Positions 35,374 to 44,367 of a stretch of 64,000 nucleotides of DNA are shown in pieces (the first letter of the stretch is position 1; each line of letters begins with the position of its first letter). The stretch is taken from contig JAPLFL010000095.1 in the NCBI GenBank assembly GCA_026390695.1, positions 1 to 64,000 on the forward strand, in the 5' to 3' direction. Below the pieces are notes generated by a model that saw nothing but the letters and a program-made list of their open reading frames with translations, was not told where the DNA came from and searched no databases. The DNA is from Candidatus Kapaibacterium sp. (GTDB lineage: Bacteria; Bacteroidota; Ignavibacteria; Kapaibacteriales; UBA2268). The position numbers and the translations under genes were made by a program.

Positions 35374-35473
35374 TTGTTGAATAATGAAATTTAAAACTGC
35401 AAATGAAAATATATGATAAAACAGGTTATTAATTCATAATTAATTATCCATTATTATCATATTTTGTCTCTCA

Positions 35474-35505
35474 TTTGGTTGGGAACTGAAAATTTCGTAA
35501 TTTTG
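35474..35505 (+). promoter_or_regulatory. Bacteroidota-type promoter of the yceD-rpmF-fab operon
   Basis: TTTG (35474-35477), 20 bases, then TAATTTTG (35498-35505). The yceD GTG start is 29 bases downstream. The same two boxes at the same 20-base spacing precede tRNA-Arg and SRP RNA in this window. Confidence 0.7.
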
Positions 35506-35534
35506 AGGTTTTAGTAAAAGTAAAATAGATTAAA

Positions 35535-36047
35535 GTGTTTAGAATTCTTATTCATGGTATCAAAGACGGAGAATATAAATTGAATCTGAGCGCAGATGCA
35601 AGTCAAATAGGTTTCTTACCGGAAGAGTTTTTCGGAACAGTCACTTTCACAGGTTTAATGAGAAAAATAACTAAGAAAATTTCAATTACCGGAACCGCAG
35701 GATGTACTGCCAGCTTAGTTTGTGACAGAACTCTTACTGATTATAACGAAGAAATTTCAGCTTCCGTCAGTGTTTCTTATTTAACTGATTCTTTTTTATT
35801 TTTAAACAGATCATCAAATGATTCATCAGATAGTGAATTGATTATTATTCATGAAGACGAGAAAGAAATTGATCTAACTGAAGAAATCACTCAACAGCTT
35901 TCAGTCTCATTACCTATGAAAAGATTAGCACCAGACGTAAGAGAGATTGATATTAATGATCTATTTCCCGAAATTGAAATTATTTCATCAGAAGCCACAA
36001 TAGGTGATGATAGGTGGAGTAAATTAAAAAATGTTGTAATAAACTAA
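35535..36047 (+). CDS. YceD/DUF177 family protein
   Basis: 170 residues. DUF177 proteins sit next to rpmF across bacteria, as here (34 bp before it), and are linked to 23S rRNA and L32 accumulation. The family pattern is seen: FTGLMRKITKKISITGTAGCTASLVCDRTLTDYNEEISASVSV in the first half, and EEITQQLSVSLPMKRL in the second. The start is a GTG; no upstream ATG fits the frame. It is the first gene of the rpmF-plsX-fab operon. Confidence 0.82.
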   Translation: MFRILIHGIKDGEYKLNLSADASQIGFLPEEFFGTVTFTGLMRKITKKISITGTAGCTASLVCDRTLTDYNEEISASVSVSYLTDSFLFLNRSSNDSSDSELIIIHEDEKEIDLTEEITQQLSVSLPMKRLAPDVREIDINDLFPEIEIISSEATIGDDRWSKLKNVVIN

Positions 36048-36081
36048 ATTTTGAATTTTATTATTTACCATAGAGTATAAA

Positions 36082-36258
36082 ATGCCAAATCCAAATCGAA
36101 AATCTTCATCAACAAGACGTGATAAAAGACGTACGCACTACAAAGCTACCGTCACACAAACAAGTACTTGCCCTCAGTGCAGTGCTGTTAAACTTCCACA
36201 CGCTGCATGCCCTGAATGCGGTTACTATAATGGGCGTAAAATTATTGCTAAAGTTTGA
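36082..36258 (+). CDS. rpmF: 50S ribosomal protein L32
   Basis: 58 residues, short and basic. It starts MPNPNRKSSSTRRDKRRTHY, the L32 pattern, and carries two zinc-ribbon pairs, CPQC and CPEC, nine residues apart. It ends YYNGRKIIAKV. It lies between yceD and plsX in the standard order. Confidence 0.97.
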   Translation: MPNPNRKSSSTRRDKRRTHYKATVTQTSTCPQCSAVKLPHAACPECGYYNGRKIIAKV

Positions 36259-36278
36259 TTTAAATCATTACAAAAGCT

Positions 36279-37310
36279 TTGATGAATCAAGAGTCTCAAA
36301 AAAAATTGAAAATTGCATTAGACGCAATGGGTAGCGACTACTCACCCAATAGCGAAATTGATGGAGTAATTAGTTTTTTCAATCAAAATCCGGATTTGAT
36401 GAATTCGGTTGAAGTTATTTTAGTCGGTGATGAGAAATTATTACGAGATAAATTAGCTTCTAATAAATTGGTTGATAAAAACATTACTTTTCACCATGCA
36501 TCACAAGTTGTGGAAATGTGCGATGAGCCTACTTCTATTTTAAAGAATAAAAAAGATTCATCATTGTACAAAGGTCTTGTTCTTGTTAAAAATAAAGAAG
36601 CTGATGCTTTCCTTTCAGCAGGTAACACCGGTGGTGTACTTTCAGTTTCGACCGTACTTTTGGGGAGAATAAACGGTGTTAGCCGTCCTACTATTGGAGC
36701 GCTTTTCCCAACAAAGAACAAAGATTTCTGCCTTGTAGTTGATGTTGGAGCAAATGCTGAGGTTAAACCGAAATTCCTGTACGAATTTGGAATTATGGGA
36801 AGTATATATGCATCTGAAATATTGGGAATCAAGAGTCCCAGGGTTGGTTTACTTAATATTGGCGAAGAGGAATCAAAAGGCACTTCTATCATTCAGGAGG
36901 CGCACCAGTTAATGAAAAAGGCTGACTTTAATTTCATTGGCAATATCGAAGGACGTGATATTTTACAGGGTAATGTTGATGTTGTGATCTGTGACGGGTT
37001 TGTCGGAAATATAGTTATGAAATTTGCTGAGAGCGTTATTGATTTCCTCAAAGGATCATTTAAAAATTATGCAGCACAGGGATTTATCAATAAAATTTCA
37101 GTAGCTTTGTTTCTCCCAATTCTTAAAAATGTTCTTAAAAGCCTTGATTATCAGGAATCCGGTGGAGTACCTTTAATCGGAGTAAATGGAAATGTCATTA
37201 TCGGCCATGGGAAATCTACTCCTAAAGCCATTATGAATATGATCAACAGAGCAGTAGATGCTATTCAAAAAGATATTAACCGTCAAATTGAAGCCAAACT
37301 AAACACATAA
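36279..37310 (+). CDS. plsX: Phosphate acyltransferase PlsX
   Basis: It converts acyl-ACP to acyl-phosphate for phospholipid synthesis. The 343-residue protein begins KIALDAMGSDYSP, followed by ASQVVEMCDEP, ADAFLSAGNTGG, LLNIGEEESKGT, VDVVICDGFVGNIVMK and GNVIIGHGKSTPKAIMN. All are strongly conserved PlsX segments. It is 20 bp after rpmF and 31 bp before fabH, within one operon. Confidence 0.97.
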   Translation: MMNQESQKKLKIALDAMGSDYSPNSEIDGVISFFNQNPDLMNSVEVILVGDEKLLRDKLASNKLVDKNITFHHASQVVEMCDEPTSILKNKKDSSLYKGLVLVKNKEADAFLSAGNTGGVLSVSTVLLGRINGVSRPTIGALFPTKNKDFCLVVDVGANAEVKPKFLYEFGIMGSIYASEILGIKSPRVGLLNIGEEESKGTSIIQEAHQLMKKADFNFIGNIEGRDILQGNVDVVICDGFVGNIVMKFAESVIDFLKGSFKNYAAQGFINKISVALFLPILKNVLKSLDYQESGGVPLIGVNGNVIIGHGKSTPKAIMNMINRAVDAIQKDINRQIEAKLNT

Positions 37311-37341
37311 TCCAATTTTGTTAAAAAATAAAGTATAATAA

Positions 37342-38331
37342 ATGCCAGCTACAATAACTTCTATCGCTCATTTCCTTCCTCCGGATATTTTTACTAATAA
37401 ATATTTTGAGGAATATCTTGAAACAAGCGATGAATGGATAATGACCAGATCGGGGATTTCAGAGCGTCGGTTTGCCAAGGAAGGAGCTACCTCCGATATG
37501 ATTGTACCAGCTGCTTTAGAATGTATTGAAAAACGTGGAATTTCAAAAGAGGATATTGATTGCATAATTGTTGCAACTGTCACTCCTGACCATTTGTTTC
37601 CATCAACTGCATGCGTTGTTCAGAATAAATTAGGAATAAAGAAATGCTGGGGATATGACGTTTCGGCTGCATGTTCAGGATTTTTATTTGCACTTGAATC
37701 TGCATGCGCATTAGTAGAAAGTGGAAGAGCCAAAAAAGTTTTGCTTTGCGGTGCCGATAAAATGAGTTCAATTGTAAATTTTCAGGACAGAGCACAGGCA
37801 ATTCTATTCGGAGACGGAGCAGGAGTTTGTTTGATTGAAACATCGGATGATCCGAATTCGGGCATTTTGGATTCAATATTAAATATCGACGGAGCTGGTG
37901 GTCAATATCTGCATCAGGTTGCCGGAGGCAGTTTCAAACCTGCAAGCCATGAAACAATTGATAAGGGTGAACATTATATCTATCAAGACGGTCAAGCAGT
38001 ATTCAAAGCCGCTGTCGTAGGGATGGCCAATGTTTCCGAAGAAATTATGAAAAAAAATAATTTAACTTCAGACGATGTTCGCTGGCTTGTTCCACATCAG
38101 GCAAATCTAAGAATAATATCAGCCACGGCAAATCGAATGGGTTTATCAAATGATAAAGTTATGGTCAATATTAATAAATATGGGAATACTACCGCCGCTA
38201 CTATCCCGATTTGTTTATCCGAATGGTTGGATAAAGGTGAATTAGTTAAAGGTGATAATATAGTATTAGCGAGTTTTGGTGCAGGTTTTACCTGGGGCGC
38301 CACTTATATAAAATGGAATATGAATAAATAA
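37342..38331 (+). CDS. fabH: 3-oxoacyl-ACP synthase III
   Basis: It starts fatty-acid synthesis by condensing acetyl-CoA with malonyl-ACP. The catalytic triad is present: Cys111 (DVSAACSGFLFAL), His in WLVPHQANLRI, and Asn in NINKYGNTTAATIP. EWIMTRSGISERR near the N-terminus and the C-terminal FGAGFTWG are typical. 329 residues, full length. Confidence 0.97.
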   Translation: MPATITSIAHFLPPDIFTNKYFEEYLETSDEWIMTRSGISERRFAKEGATSDMIVPAALECIEKRGISKEDIDCIIVATVTPDHLFPSTACVVQNKLGIKKCWGYDVSAACSGFLFALESACALVESGRAKKVLLCGADKMSSIVNFQDRAQAILFGDGAGVCLIETSDDPNSGILDSILNIDGAGGQYLHQVAGGSFKPASHETIDKGEHYIYQDGQAVFKAAVVGMANVSEEIMKKNNLTSDDVRWLVPHQANLRIISATANRMGLSNDKVMVNINKYGNTTAATIPICLSEWLDKGELVKGDNIVLASFGAGFTWGATYIKWNMNK

Positions 38332-38345
38332 TTTTTTAAAAATAA

Positions 38346-39269
38346 ATGAACACTGCACTCTTATTTTCCGGTCAAGGCTCTCAATATGTTGGGATGGTTA
38401 AGGATTTGTACGAATCTTCAAATCTTGCAAAAGATATTATAGACTCAGCAGATGCCATTCTCGGATATTCGTTAAGTGAAATTTGTTTTAATGGTCCAAT
38501 TGAAACATTAAAAGAAACAAGATACACCCAACCGGCTATATTTTTACATTCAACAGTTTTGTTTGAGTTGCTTAAAGATAAATTAGATTTTCAAGCAGTT
38601 TCAGGACATTCTGTTGGTGAATATGCCGCTCTTTATGCTGCAGGTGTTCTTAGATTTAAGGATGCATTAAAATTAGTATCATACAGAGCTAATCTAATGT
38701 TCAATGCAGGTGAAGAAATGCCCGGAACAATGTTTGCAATAATTAATCTGGATGATGCTAAGGTAATTGAAATTTGCGAAAGGATAACTAAAAATGCAAA
38801 TGGAGAAGTTGCAGTAGCTGCTAATTTCAATTCACCAGGGCAGGTTGTGATTTCAGGATCGCAGAATTTACTCCGTGAAAACGTAAATGAATTTAAACAA
38901 GCCGGATCCAGAGTAATTGCCAAGGAGTTGATTGTTAGCGGTGCTTTTCATTCACCACTTATGCAATCTGCAAAAAATGAACTTGAACAAGCAATACATT
39001 CTATAAATTTTAATGATGCAAAAGTTCCTGTATATTCGAATGTGAGCGCAAAACCTCTGACTGATGCTAATCAAATAAAAAATGCGCTTATCATGCAATT
39101 GACATCCCCGGTTTTATGGACACAATCATTATTAAATATGAAAGAGGACGGATTTTCAAAATTTATTGAATTAGGACCGGGTTCAGTTCTCCAGGGTTTA
39201 GTTAAAAGAACCCTAACAGAAGTAGAAAATTTGGGCTTTGATAAATTTATTGAATTAAGTAGAGATTAA
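38346..39269 (+). CDS. fabD: Malonyl-CoA:ACP transacylase
   Basis: It loads malonyl groups onto ACP. The nucleophile Ser89 lies in SGHSVGEYAALYAAG, and the first signature is LFSGQGSQYVGM. The catalytic His lies in VSGAFHSPLM. The 307-residue protein has the usual length. It begins 14 bp after fabH. Confidence 0.97.
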   Translation: MNTALLFSGQGSQYVGMVKDLYESSNLAKDIIDSADAILGYSLSEICFNGPIETLKETRYTQPAIFLHSTVLFELLKDKLDFQAVSGHSVGEYAALYAAGVLRFKDALKLVSYRANLMFNAGEEMPGTMFAIINLDDAKVIEICERITKNANGEVAVAANFNSPGQVVISGSQNLLRENVNEFKQAGSRVIAKELIVSGAFHSPLMQSAKNELEQAIHSINFNDAKVPVYSNVSAKPLTDANQIKNALIMQLTSPVLWTQSLLNMKEDGFSKFIELGPGSVLQGLVKRTLTEVENLGFDKFIELSRD

Positions 39270-39315
39270 TTAATTTTTTTTTTGTAAATTTCAGTTTATA
39301 TTTTTTTGAAAAACT

Positions 39316-40068
39316 ATGGCAAATTTGAAAAGGTTCACAGGGAAGACAGTTATAGTGACAGGAGGTTGCAGAGGTATAGGTTTATCAATAGTTGAACGCT
39401 TTGCAAACGAAGGAGCAAGAGTCTTTGCATTAGATTATGTTATTCCCGAAAGCGGAACCCAACTTTTCGACAATGAAGAACTAAACAGCCTTACGAGCTA
39501 TTTACAAGCTGACGTAACAAAAGAAGAATCCGTAAAAGCTGCAATAGATGAGATACTCAAAACAAATCCTAAGATAGAAATTCTTGTAAATAATGCAGGA
39601 ATAACACGTGATAATCTTGTTCTGCGCATGACCGAAGCAGATTGGGACTCAGTGCTAAGTACAAATCTGAAAGGTGCATTTATCTGTACTAAGGTTCTGG
39701 TTAGAACAATGATGGCTCAGAGATTCGGTCGAATAATAAATATTGGATCGGTTGTTGGTACTATGGGAAATATAGGACAAGCAAATTATTCTGCTTCCAA
39801 GGCTGGTTTGATCGGTTTTACTAAATCAATTGCACGTGAATTTGCTTCGAGAAATATATTGGTAAACTGTGTAGCTCCCGGATATGTGCGTACACCGATG
39901 ACAGAAAAATTAAGTGATGATGTTAAACAAAATTTTATGAATAGTATCCCGCTAAAAAGATTGGCCGAACCTTCGGATATAGCCAACGTAGTGTGTTTTT
40001 TCGCCTCAGACGATGCTTCCTACCTGACAGGTCAGTTGGTTCATGTTGATGGCGGAATGGCGATGTAA
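39316..40068 (+). CDS. fabG: 3-oxoacyl-ACP reductase
   Basis: A short-chain dehydrogenase that reduces 3-oxoacyl-ACP with NADPH. The nucleotide-binding motif is TGGCRGIG, with NNAGITRDNLVLRM, Ser in NIGSVVGTMGN, and the catalytic YSASK (NYSASKAGLIGFTKS). The C-terminus has YLTGQLVHVDGGMAM, typical of FabG. 250 residues. It sits in the operon between fabD and acpP. Confidence 0.95.
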   Translation: MANLKRFTGKTVIVTGGCRGIGLSIVERFANEGARVFALDYVIPESGTQLFDNEELNSLTSYLQADVTKEESVKAAIDEILKTNPKIEILVNNAGITRDNLVLRMTEADWDSVLSTNLKGAFICTKVLVRTMMAQRFGRIINIGSVVGTMGNIGQANYSASKAGLIGFTKSIAREFASRNILVNCVAPGYVRTPMTEKLSDDVKQNFMNSIPLKRLAEPSDIANVVCFFASDDASYLTGQLVHVDGGMAM

Positions 40069-40128
40069 GAAATCCCTTTTTATTATATATATTTAATATT
40101 TTTTTTTATTTTTTTAGGAGTATTTAAA

Positions 40129-40368
40129 ATGACTGATTTAAAACAAAAGGTTACTGACATTATTGTTAAAAAACTTGGTGTGGAAGAATCACAAGTAACA
40201 GAAACTGCATCATTCACAAAAGATTTGGGCGCAGATTCACTCGATACCGTAGAATTGATCATGGAATTCGAAAAAGAATTCGGAATAACAATTGAAGATA
40301 GTGACGCTGAAAAAATTCAGACAGTTACAAATGTCGTTCAATTTTTAAGCGAAAAACTTGCTAAATAA
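40129..40368 (+). CDS. acpP: Acyl carrier protein
   Basis: 79 residues, acidic. The phosphopantetheine attachment serine is Ser37 in [17 protein letters not shown] strong AGGAG precedes the ATG, fitting the high expression expected for ACP. It lies between fabG and fabF in the usual order. Confidence 0.98.
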   Translation: MTDLKQKVTDIIVKKLGVEESQVTETASFTKDLGADSLDTVELIMEFEKEFGITIEDSDAEKIQTVTNVVQFLSEKLAK

Positions 40369-40396
40369 TTACTGTTAAAAAAACTATTGGTTAATT

Positions 40397-41659
40397 ATGC
40401 CGAAATATAATTATCCTCGTATTGTCGTTACGGGTATAGGAGCGCTTACACCAGTCGGAAACTCAACATCCGAATTCTGGAATTCCATGATGGAAGGCAG
40501 AAGTGGAACTGCACCTATTACTCGGTTCGATGCGAGTGAATTTGATACAAAGTTTGCCAACGAAGTAAAGAATTTTGATCCGAGTCCTTTCCTTAACCGT
40601 AAGGAAGTTCAGAAAATGGATCTTTTTACACAGTTTGCAATTGCTGCCTCGGCAATGGCTGTCGAGGATGCTGGTATAGATTTTGAAAAAACCGATAAAG
40701 AAAGAGTAGGAGTAATTATCGGTTCTGGTATTGGTGGAATGTGGACTTACCATAATCAACAACAGAATCTTTACTCAAGAAATGGTAATCCTGACCGTAT
40801 CTCACCATATTTTGTTCCGATGCTTATCTCCGATATAGCAGCAGGCCATGTTGCTATTCGTTGGGGATTAAAAGGACCAAACTATGCCACAGTTTCTGCT
40901 TGCGCTACCTCATCACATAGTATTGCTGATGCACTGATGATATTACAACGAGGTGATGCTGACGTGATGTTAGTTGGTGGTGCCGAAGCGGTTATCTGTC
41001 CAATGGGAATAGGCGGATTTAACGCAATGAAAGCGCTTTCAACAAGAAATGATGACTATGTTCATGCCTCAAGTCCTTTCGACCAAAAACGTGATGGTTT
41101 TGTAATGGGCGAAGGATCAGGTATGCTTGTCGTTGAAACTTATGAGCATGCAGTCGGACGCGGAGCAAAAATATATTGCGAACTCGCAGGATTTGGCCTG
41201 ACCGATGACGCTTTCCATATTACACAACCAGCACCTGGTGGTGAAGGAGCCGTCAGATCTATGAGACTCTGTGTTGCCGATGCAGGACTTAAGCTCGAAG
41301 ATATCGACTATATAAATGCCCATGGCACTTCGACGCCGTTTAATGATAGAAATGAAACCCAGGCAGTAAAAACACTTTTTGGTGATCATGCAAATAAACT
41401 TATTGTCAGTTCAACAAAGTCAATGACTGGTCATTTGCTTGGCGCAGCCGGCGCAGTAGAAGCTATTGTTACAGTACTTTCTATAAAAAATCAAATTGTA
41501 CCACCTACAATAAATTATTCGTCTCCTGATCCCGATTGTAATTTGAATTATTCGCCAAATAAACCAACAGCTCATAGAATCAGAGCTGCTATAAGTAATA
41601 CTTTTGGCTTCGGTGGCCATAATGCTTCGATTTGTTTTAAAGAATTTACCGGTGAATAA
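40397..41659 (+). CDS. fabF: 3-oxoacyl-ACP synthase II
   Basis: Elongating ketosynthase of fatty-acid synthesis. Catalytic Cys169 lies in VSACATSSHSI, and the two histidines lie in NAHGTSTPFND and SMTGHLLGAAGA. GVIIGSGIGGM and NTFGFGGHNAS are conserved. 420 residues. It is the last gene of the fab operon: a hairpin terminator follows before rnc. Confidence 0.98.
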   Translation: MPKYNYPRIVVTGIGALTPVGNSTSEFWNSMMEGRSGTAPITRFDASEFDTKFANEVKNFDPSPFLNRKEVQKMDLFTQFAIAASAMAVEDAGIDFEKTDKERVGVIIGSGIGGMWTYHNQQQNLYSRNGNPDRISPYFVPMLISDIAAGHVAIRWGLKGPNYATVSACATSSHSIADALMILQRGDADVMLVGGAEAVICPMGIGGFNAMKALSTRNDDYVHASSPFDQKRDGFVMGEGSGMLVVETYEHAVGRGAKIYCELAGFGLTDDAFHITQPAPGGEGAVRSMRLCVADAGLKLEDIDYINAHGTSTPFNDRNETQAVKTLFGDHANKLIVSSTKSMTGHLLGAAGAVEAIVTVLSIKNQIVPPTINYSSPDPDCNLNYSPNKPTAHRIRAAISNTFGFGGHNASICFKEFTGE

Positions 41660-41671
41660 ATTGCTTATTCT

Positions 41672-41719
41672 ATAAGGAAGCTGTTCGTTAAATAGAACGA
41701 AGCTTCCTTATTTTTTTTT
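41672..41719 (+). terminator. Terminator between fabF and rnc
   Basis: An 11-bp perfect stem ATAAGGAAGCT (41672-41682) / AGCTTCCTTAT (41701-41711), with inner GTTC/GAAC pairing, is followed by a run of T to 41719. Confidence 0.9.
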
Positions 41720-41740
41720 GTTAATCGTTGGGGTAATAAA

Positions 41741-42604
41741 ATTAGTTATTCAGACATATATTCGGGTTTATTAAGATTTCTACCAAAAAATCTGTATAAA
41801 CTTAAATCAGATAGAACAGAAGCATTCCCAAGCCTTGGATTTCTAACTGATGAAAAAAAAGTATTACTTGAAAAACAATTACATATTTCTATCAAACACA
41901 CACACTTTTTTGAACAGGCACTCACACATCGCTCATATATACATGTACTTTCAAATGAAAATGTGCAGTCAAATGAGAGAATGGAATTCTTAGGAGATTC
42001 GATTCTCGGATTTGTAGTAGCAGAATATCTTTTTGAATTACATAAAACCAGAGTTGAAGGTGATCTTACTAAAATGCGATCATGGCTTGTCAATAAAAAT
42101 TCCCTTGCTATTTGTGCAAATAGAATTAATTTAGACAAATTCCTTATGATGAGTTTTTCTGCAGAGAAGGCTCTTAGAACAGGATCGGTCTCAATTCTTG
42201 CAGATGCACTCGAAGCATTGATAGCCGCAATATTTTTGGATTCGGGAATTGATGAAGTCAGAAAATTCATTATTAATAGATTAATACCTCTATTGATGGA
42301 AGAAAAAGTTTTAGATAATAAAAACTTTAAAAGTGATTTGTTAGAACAATCTCAGGCAAAGGTTAAAAAAACTCCTGTCTATAGAACCATTAGCGAGAGT
42401 GGCCCTGATCATGATAAAGAATACATTGTCGGTGTATTTCTGGATAATGATCAAATTGGCTCCGGTTCAGGAAAAAGCAAGAAACAAGCAGAACAGATAG
42501 CTGCTAAAGATGCCCTTGAGCATTATTACATATTTGTGACAACCAATCTGGATTTGTCAGTCAATAAAGATCTGAAATTGGATTCAAATACAATAAATTT
42601 GTGA
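41741..42604 (+). CDS. rnc: Ribonuclease III, apparently with a non-canonical ATT start
   Basis: Double-strand RNA endonuclease of rRNA and mRNA processing. The RNase III signature NERMEFLGDSILGFVVAEY is clear, with the acidic metal ligands, and a C-terminal double-strand RNA-binding domain (about 205-270, FKSDLLEQSQAKVKKTPVYR, GSGKSKKQAEQIAAKDALEH). The conserved N-terminal part (HFFEQALTHRSY) lies upstream of the first possible ATG/GTG/TTG start (GTG at 41963), so the gene must begin earlier. The frame is open back to 41696 without any standard start. ATT at 41741, seven bases after GGGG, gives 287 residues. Exact start uncertain; a sequence error is possible. Confidence 0.85.
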   Translation: MSYSDIYSGLLRFLPKNLYKLKSDRTEAFPSLGFLTDEKKVLLEKQLHISIKHTHFFEQALTHRSYIHVLSNENVQSNERMEFLGDSILGFVVAEYLFELHKTRVEGDLTKMRSWLVNKNSLAICANRINLDKFLMMSFSAEKALRTGSVSILADALEALIAAIFLDSGIDEVRKFIINRLIPLLMEEKVLDNKNFKSDLLEQSQAKVKKTPVYRTISESGPDHDKEYIVGVFLDNDQIGSGSGKSKKQAEQIAAKDALEHYYIFVTTNLDLSVNKDLKLDSNTINL

Positions 42605-42657
42605 AAATAATCTTAATTTTATTTTCCTTTTGTTTACTATTAAGTTAAAGATTGAAA

Positions 42658-44112
42658 ATGGAAAAATTACTTTTTGAAAAATCCTGTTCCGGTCGTAAGG
42701 GATATACAATGCCAGAACTTGATGTAGCTCAAATCAGCATCGGTTCTCAAATACCTGACAAGTTTATTAGAAAATCGACCGCAGCACTGCCAGAGATAAG
42801 TGAAAATGAAATTGCACGTCATTTTATTCGATTATCTCAATTAAACTATAACATTGACAAAGGCTTTTATCCACTTGGATCGTGTACAATGAAATATAAT
42901 CCAAAGGTCAATGAGAAAACATCGGCTATGAGTGGATTTACCAATCTCCATCCCCGCTCTGATGTTGACGCTTCTCAAGGAGCATTAAAATTAATGTTTG
43001 AACTCGGTGAATCTTTAAAAGAAATTTCAGGAATGAAAGGCGTTTCATTACAACCGGCAGCTGGCTCACATGGCGAATTTACCGGAATATTAATGTTTCG
43101 TGCTTATCATCTGGATCGTGGGGATGTTAAAAGGAAAAATATACTTATTCCCGATTCGGCACATGGAACCAATCCATCATCTGCAGCAATTGGAGGATTC
43201 GAGATTATAAGCGTTAAATCTAATGATCGGGGTAGAATTGACATTGAAGATCTAAAATCAAAATGCAATGATGAAGTTGCAGGCTTTATGGTAACTAATC
43301 CGAGCACTTTAGGTATGTTCGAATATGACATTTGTGAAATAGAAAAATTGGTTCATAGCTGTGGTGGCTTAATGTACATGGATGGAGCCAATTTGAACGC
43401 ACTACTTGGAATAGTTCGCCCCGGAGATATGAATTTTGATTGCGTTCATATTAATTTACATAAAACTTTTTCAACTCCACATGGTGGCGGTGGCCCCGGA
43501 GCAGGTCCAGTTTGCGTAAGCGAAAGATTGCTTCCTTATTTACCGGTTCCACAAATTGTTAAAAGCGGCGATCAGTATGATTTAATTGTTGACAATCCTA
43601 AATCCATTGGAAAAGTTCATTCATTTTACGGTAATTTTGGTGTCCTTGTCCGTGCCTATACATATATCAGAATGAATGGTGCAGACGGGATGAGAGCCAT
43701 TAGTGAAAATGCAATCCTTAATGCTAACTATCTTTTAAGTCTAATTAAAGATAAATTTGAGTTGCCCTATAATGAAAGATGTATGCACGAATTTGTCATC
43801 TCAGGTGATCGTCAAAAGGCTTTAGGAGTGTCCACTAAGGATATTGCAAAACGTTTGCTTGATTATGGCTATCATGCACCGACAATATATTTTCCTTTAA
43901 TAGTGCATGAATCAATGTTGATTGAGCCTACTGAAACAGAAACTTTGGAAGCATTGAACGAATTTGCCGATGCCATGCTCAAAATTGCTGCCGAAGCTGA
44001 AACAGAGCCAGATACAGTTAGAAATGCACCAACAACAACTTACGTCAGACGTTTGGACGATGCACTTGCTGCAAGAAAATTAAATGTTTCCTGGTTCTCT
44101 CAGTTAGATTAA
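42658..44112 (+). CDS. gcvPB: Glycine dehydrogenase (decarboxylating) subunit 2
   Basis: C-terminal-type subunit of the two-part P protein of the glycine cleavage system; it holds PLP. The PLP lysine lies in [19 protein letters not shown]. Conserved [32 protein letters not shown], and [13 protein letters not shown] are present. I use the ATG at 42658 (484 residues) rather than the TTG two codons upstream. Subunit 1 (gcvPA), gcvT and gcvH are not adjacent and must be elsewhere. Confidence 0.95.
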   Translation: MEKLLFEKSCSGRKGYTMPELDVAQISIGSQIPDKFIRKSTAALPEISENEIARHFIRLSQLNYNIDKGFYPLGSCTMKYNPKVNEKTSAMSGFTNLHPRSDVDASQGALKLMFELGESLKEISGMKGVSLQPAAGSHGEFTGILMFRAYHLDRGDVKRKNILIPDSAHGTNPSSAAIGGFEIISVKSNDRGRIDIEDLKSKCNDEVAGFMVTNPSTLGMFEYDICEIEKLVHSCGGLMYMDGANLNALLGIVRPGDMNFDCVHINLHKTFSTPHGGGGPGAGPVCVSERLLPYLPVPQIVKSGDQYDLIVDNPKSIGKVHSFYGNFGVLVRAYTYIRMNGADGMRAISENAILNANYLLSLIKDKFELPYNERCMHEFVISGDRQKALGVSTKDIAKRLLDYGYHAPTIYFPLIVHESMLIEPTETETLEALNEFADAMLKIAAEAETEPDTVRNAPTTTYVRRLDDALAARKLNVSWFSQLD

Positions 44113-44314
44113 TTTTTAAATTTTAGATAAAAAAATCAGATATTTCAAAAACAGAAAGAAATATTAAGAGGACTATTAGAACTTGTAAAAAATTCAATTT
44201 CATTCACTAATTGATCCGAACTGTAGTTTTAATTTGGATGAAATTTGAATTATTCCTTTCGTTTGGATTAGAGGATTATTATCTTCATCAAACTTGGGAT
44301 ATTCTGATTCTATC

Positions 44315-44366
44315 TCATAATTGACAATTCATAACTCATAATTGATAACTCATAACTCATAATTAT
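44315..44366. repeat. Short imperfect tandem repeats next to the xseA start
   Basis: Three imperfect direct copies of a unit like CATAACTCATAATTGA run up to the xseA start codon. The rest of the 255-bp gap from 44113 shows no gene, and I see no Shine-Dalgarno before xseA. Confidence 0.7.
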
Positions 44367-44367
44367 C

